Assembly (NCBI GenBank): GCA_903907475.1
Contig: CAIVOB010000189.1
Span: forward strand, 1 to 6,690
Length of the DNA: 6,690 nt
DNA from: Candidatus Omnitrophota bacterium
GTDB lineage: Bacteria; Omnitrophota; Gorgyraeia; Gygaellales; Profunditerraquicolaceae
Reading direction: 5' to 3'
Below, one piece after another: positions 5,739 to 6,690 of this stretch. Below the pieces are notes generated by a model. It was not told where the DNA came from and ran no database searches. It worked only from the letters and a program-made list of their open reading frames with translations. Position 1 is the stretch's first letter. Every line of letters starts with the position of its first letter. The translations under genes were made by a program, and so were the position numbers.

Positions 5739-6071
5739 TTATTGATCTAAATTATCGTTCCCTAAAACATCCGTAATCGTTTCATTTCCTTCGCGCACAG
5801 TTTGTGCGGTTCCTTTAATACTCGTCACACCACCACCAGTCGCGACAGTCTCAGTATCCGTATGCGAACCAGTGGTCGTGGTATTAGAAGTACGCAAATA
5901 ATAAGGCTCATACTGATCGTTCTCCGCGACTAATTTATTCGCCGTAAACTTTACCCCACTTTGTAAAGAGCGCGAAACATAGGTCTGCATTGCCATCGCC
6001 GCAGCTACCACCAGGCCAATCACCAGCGCGTACTCCGCGGTATTTTGTCCTTTTTTATTTAATTTAAACAT
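5739..6071 (-). CDS. Tad/Flp-type pilin-like protein (paralog 2)
   Basis: This 110-residue predicted prepilin has leader MFKLNKKG (1-8) and predicted cleavage G8/Q9, followed by QNTAEYALVIG with Glu at +5 and Tyr at +6. The hydrophobic helix spans about residues 11-29 and contains the shared A-M-Q-T-Y end. After the helix, SRSLQSGVKFTANKL replaces the usual R-x-x-Q-G-K-x-R-x-S-A-D motif, so the connecting region is partly degenerate. It then has QYEPYYLRTSNTTTTG, matching the Q-Y/F-x-P ... R-T-S/T pattern of its neighbours. The tail is very Thr-rich, has a short GGG and NTT and NET sequons, and ends DNLDQ. It starts 22 bases after paralog 1 and stops 19 bases before paralog 3. Expected role is a structural subunit of the same fibre; whether major or minor cannot be told. 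Confidence 0.87.
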   Translation of the reverse strand: MFKLNKKGQNTAEYALVIGLVVAAAMAMQTYVSRSLQSGVKFTANKLVAENDQYEPYYLRTSNTTTTGSHTDTETVATGGGVTSIKGTAQTVREGNETITDVLGNDNLDQ

Positions 6072-6076
6072 CGTAT

Positions 6077-6084
6077 CCCTCCTT
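6077..6084 (-). promoter_or_regulatory. Ribosome binding site for pilin paralog 2
   Basis: The minus strand reads AAGGAGGG five bases before the ATG at 6071. This sets the start 15 codons inside the longest reading frame, which would otherwise begin inside the previous gene at 6116. Confidence 0.87.
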
Positions 6085-6093
6085 GCAAATAAT

Positions 6094-6447
6094 TTACTGG
6101 CTAAATAAACTTTCATTATTCAAATTCGTATTAATATTAGCAGTCGCTGTCTGATGTACTGTCCCGGATGTCACTACCTGTGACCAAGAAACGCCTTGCG
6201 CCGCAGTTGCGCCATCAGTATTAACACCAAAACCATCCCGGCTGACATTCTGATCGTAAGTGATCGAGGTATTCCGAGTAGAGTGACCCACAGAATACTG
6301 CTCACCAATATCATCCGCTGATTGGCGCAATTTACCCTGGACGCCACGATTCATATAATGCTGCAGCGCCAATAACCCAGCAATTACGACCGCAATCACT
6401 ACGGCATACTCTAAAGTACTTTGTCCTTTTTTAAGAAATTTATTCAT
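6094..6447 (-). CDS. Tad/Flp-type pilin-like protein (paralog 1)
   Basis: This 117-residue protein is predicted to be a membrane-inserted prepilin that is trimmed and built into an extracellular fibre. Residues 1-8 form a basic leader (MNKFLKKG). The predicted cut is G8/Q9, giving QSTLEYA with Glu at +5 and Tyr at +6, exactly where Flp pilins have them. Residues 9-29 are one hydrophobic helix, followed by QHYMNRGVQGKLRQSADDIG and then QYS, a module shared by the whole array. The rest (about 52-117) is Ser/Thr/Asn-rich with NTS, no cysteine, and a C-terminal Gln. Length is longer than typical Flp pilins (roughly 50-80 residues) because of this tail. The gene starts 24 bases after paralog 0 stops and ends 22 bases before paralog 2. 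The pilin assignment rests on the N-terminal third; the tail is unrecognised. Confidence 0.88.
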   Translation of the reverse strand: MNKFLKKGQSTLEYAVVIAVVIAGLLALQHYMNRGVQGKLRQSADDIGEQYSVGHSTRNTSITYDQNVSRDGFGVNTDGATAAQGVSWSQVVTSGTVHQTATANINTNLNNESLFSQ

Positions 6448-6453
6448 CGCGAT

Positions 6454-6460
6454 CCTCCTC
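6454..6460 (-). promoter_or_regulatory. Ribosome binding site for pilin paralog 1
   Basis: The minus strand reads GAGGAGG six bases before the ATG at 6447. It fixes that ATG as the start instead of an upstream in-frame codon at 6468, which has no comparable site. Confidence 0.85.
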
Positions 6461-6471
6461 TTATCCAAAAT

Positions 6472-6690
6472 TTACTGCTGTACCGGTGTATTGTCTTTAT
6501 AAGTATATCCTCGATAATCATTTGTCGCCTGTGAAGTATTATTAGTCGAAACACGTTCTTCCGTGCCACCCGCGCTAACCGTAGCAGTTGTACCAGAACC
6601 CTCTAAAACATTAGTCGTGTTTCTGCTCACCGCTTGGTTATATTCAAACTGTTGCCGCATCACCACTGGATCAGTAGACGTATTCCCGAT
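6472..6690 (-). CDS. Pilin-like protein (paralog 0), C-terminal part, 5' end outside window
   Basis: The reading frame is open from the window edge to a TAA at 6474-6472, giving 73 in-frame codons (72 residues plus stop). It begins I-G-N-T-S-T-D-P and later has QQFEYNQ. I align the initial I-G with the end of the 'SADDIG' motif of the next gene and FEYN with its QYS, so this looks like the tail of a sixth paralog of the pilin array. It seems to carry about ten extra residues between those two points. The leader and membrane helix would lie beyond 6690. The visible part is soluble, rich in Thr, Ser, Asn and Gly, with possible N-x-T/S sequons (NTT, NNTS). Its end, ...TPVQQ, resembles the ...PPVQ end of the pilin at 5060-4695. 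A GTG at 6666 could be read as a start, but it would give a protein without leader or helix, so I reject it. Role as an exported fibre subunit is inferred from its neighbours. Confidence 0.75.
   Translation of the reverse strand: MGNTSTDPVVMRQQFEYNQAVSRNTTNVLEGSGTTATVSAGGTEERVSTNNTSQATNDYRGYTYKDNTPVQQ

Noticed and set aside
4695..6447. Type IVa pilins or type II secretion pseudopilins
   Set aside because: There is no Phe at +1 and no G-F-T-L-x-E motif; the residues around the cleavage site fit Flp/TadE-type prepilins.
6448..6471. Possible promoter or terminator in the small gaps between pilin genes
   Set aside because: The gaps are at most 24 bases, hold mainly ribosome binding sites, and show no inverted repeat followed by a T run on the minus strand.
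4695..6690. Archaeal archaellin or adhesive pilin locus
   Set aside because: The (G/A)-Q-x-x-x-E sites look archaeal, but TadB, TadE-like and TadG-like partners and strong Shine-Dalgarno sites point to a bacterial Tad system.
4695..6690. Tandem DNA repeat or phase-variable cassette array
   Set aside because: Paralogs share protein motifs, but I see no long near-identical nucleotide blocks, recombination-type repeats or simple-sequence tracts that would drive switching.

Overview
The window is one polycistronic stretch read entirely from the minus strand, so transcription runs from position 6690 towards 1. It encodes the pilin, minor-pilin and inner-membrane parts of a Tad/Flp-type (type IVc) pilus or related secretion system. 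Gene packing is very tight, with junctions from a 35-base overlap to a 24-base gap. Nearly every gene has a clear AGGAGG-like ribosome binding site. No tRNA, rRNA, CRISPR array, insertion sequence, internal promoter or terminator was seen, and both ends of the window cut through genes.

Layout in transcription order: (1) the C-terminal part of a pilin-like gene (6690-6472); (2) five complete small pilin-like genes in tandem (6447-6094, 6071-5739, 5719-5414, 5400-5062, 5060-4695), each with a short basic leader, a prepilin cleavage site of the form (G/A)-Q-(S/N)-x-x-E, one hydrophobic helix and a Ser/Thr-rich, highly divergent tail; (3) a 388-residue TadE-like protein with a large extracytoplasmic domain (4729-3563); (4) a 130-residue TadE/TadF-like protein (3594-3202); (5) a 735-residue cysteine-rich TadG-like protein with extra membrane segments (3202-995); (6) a 75-residue truncated relative of the pilins (1011-784); (7) tadB, a GspF-family platform protein whose C-terminus lies beyond position 1 (770-1).

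A likely working model: a prepilin peptidase encoded elsewhere trims the leaders. TadB, with a partner TadC and the TadA ATPase (both expected outside the window), extracts the pilins from the membrane and assembles them. The TadE/TadG-like proteins act as minor pilins or assembly factors. The unusual point is the series of at least six divergent pilin paralogs followed by a seventh, shortened one beside tadB, which suggests a heteropolymeric fibre or several alternative subunits.

Organism: the operon is bacterial in character (TadB, TadE/G, strong Shine-Dalgarno sites) with moderate-to-low GC by eye. Tandem 'GQSTLEYA' pilins ending their helix in a 'QxYxxRxxQGK' type motif recall, from memory, uncultured PVC-group bacteria such as Candidatus Omnitrophota. 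That placement is an inference from family resemblance and has not been tested. The longest in-frame starts of several genes are misleading: ribosome binding sites and the conserved eight-residue leader point to internal ATGs, which are used here.
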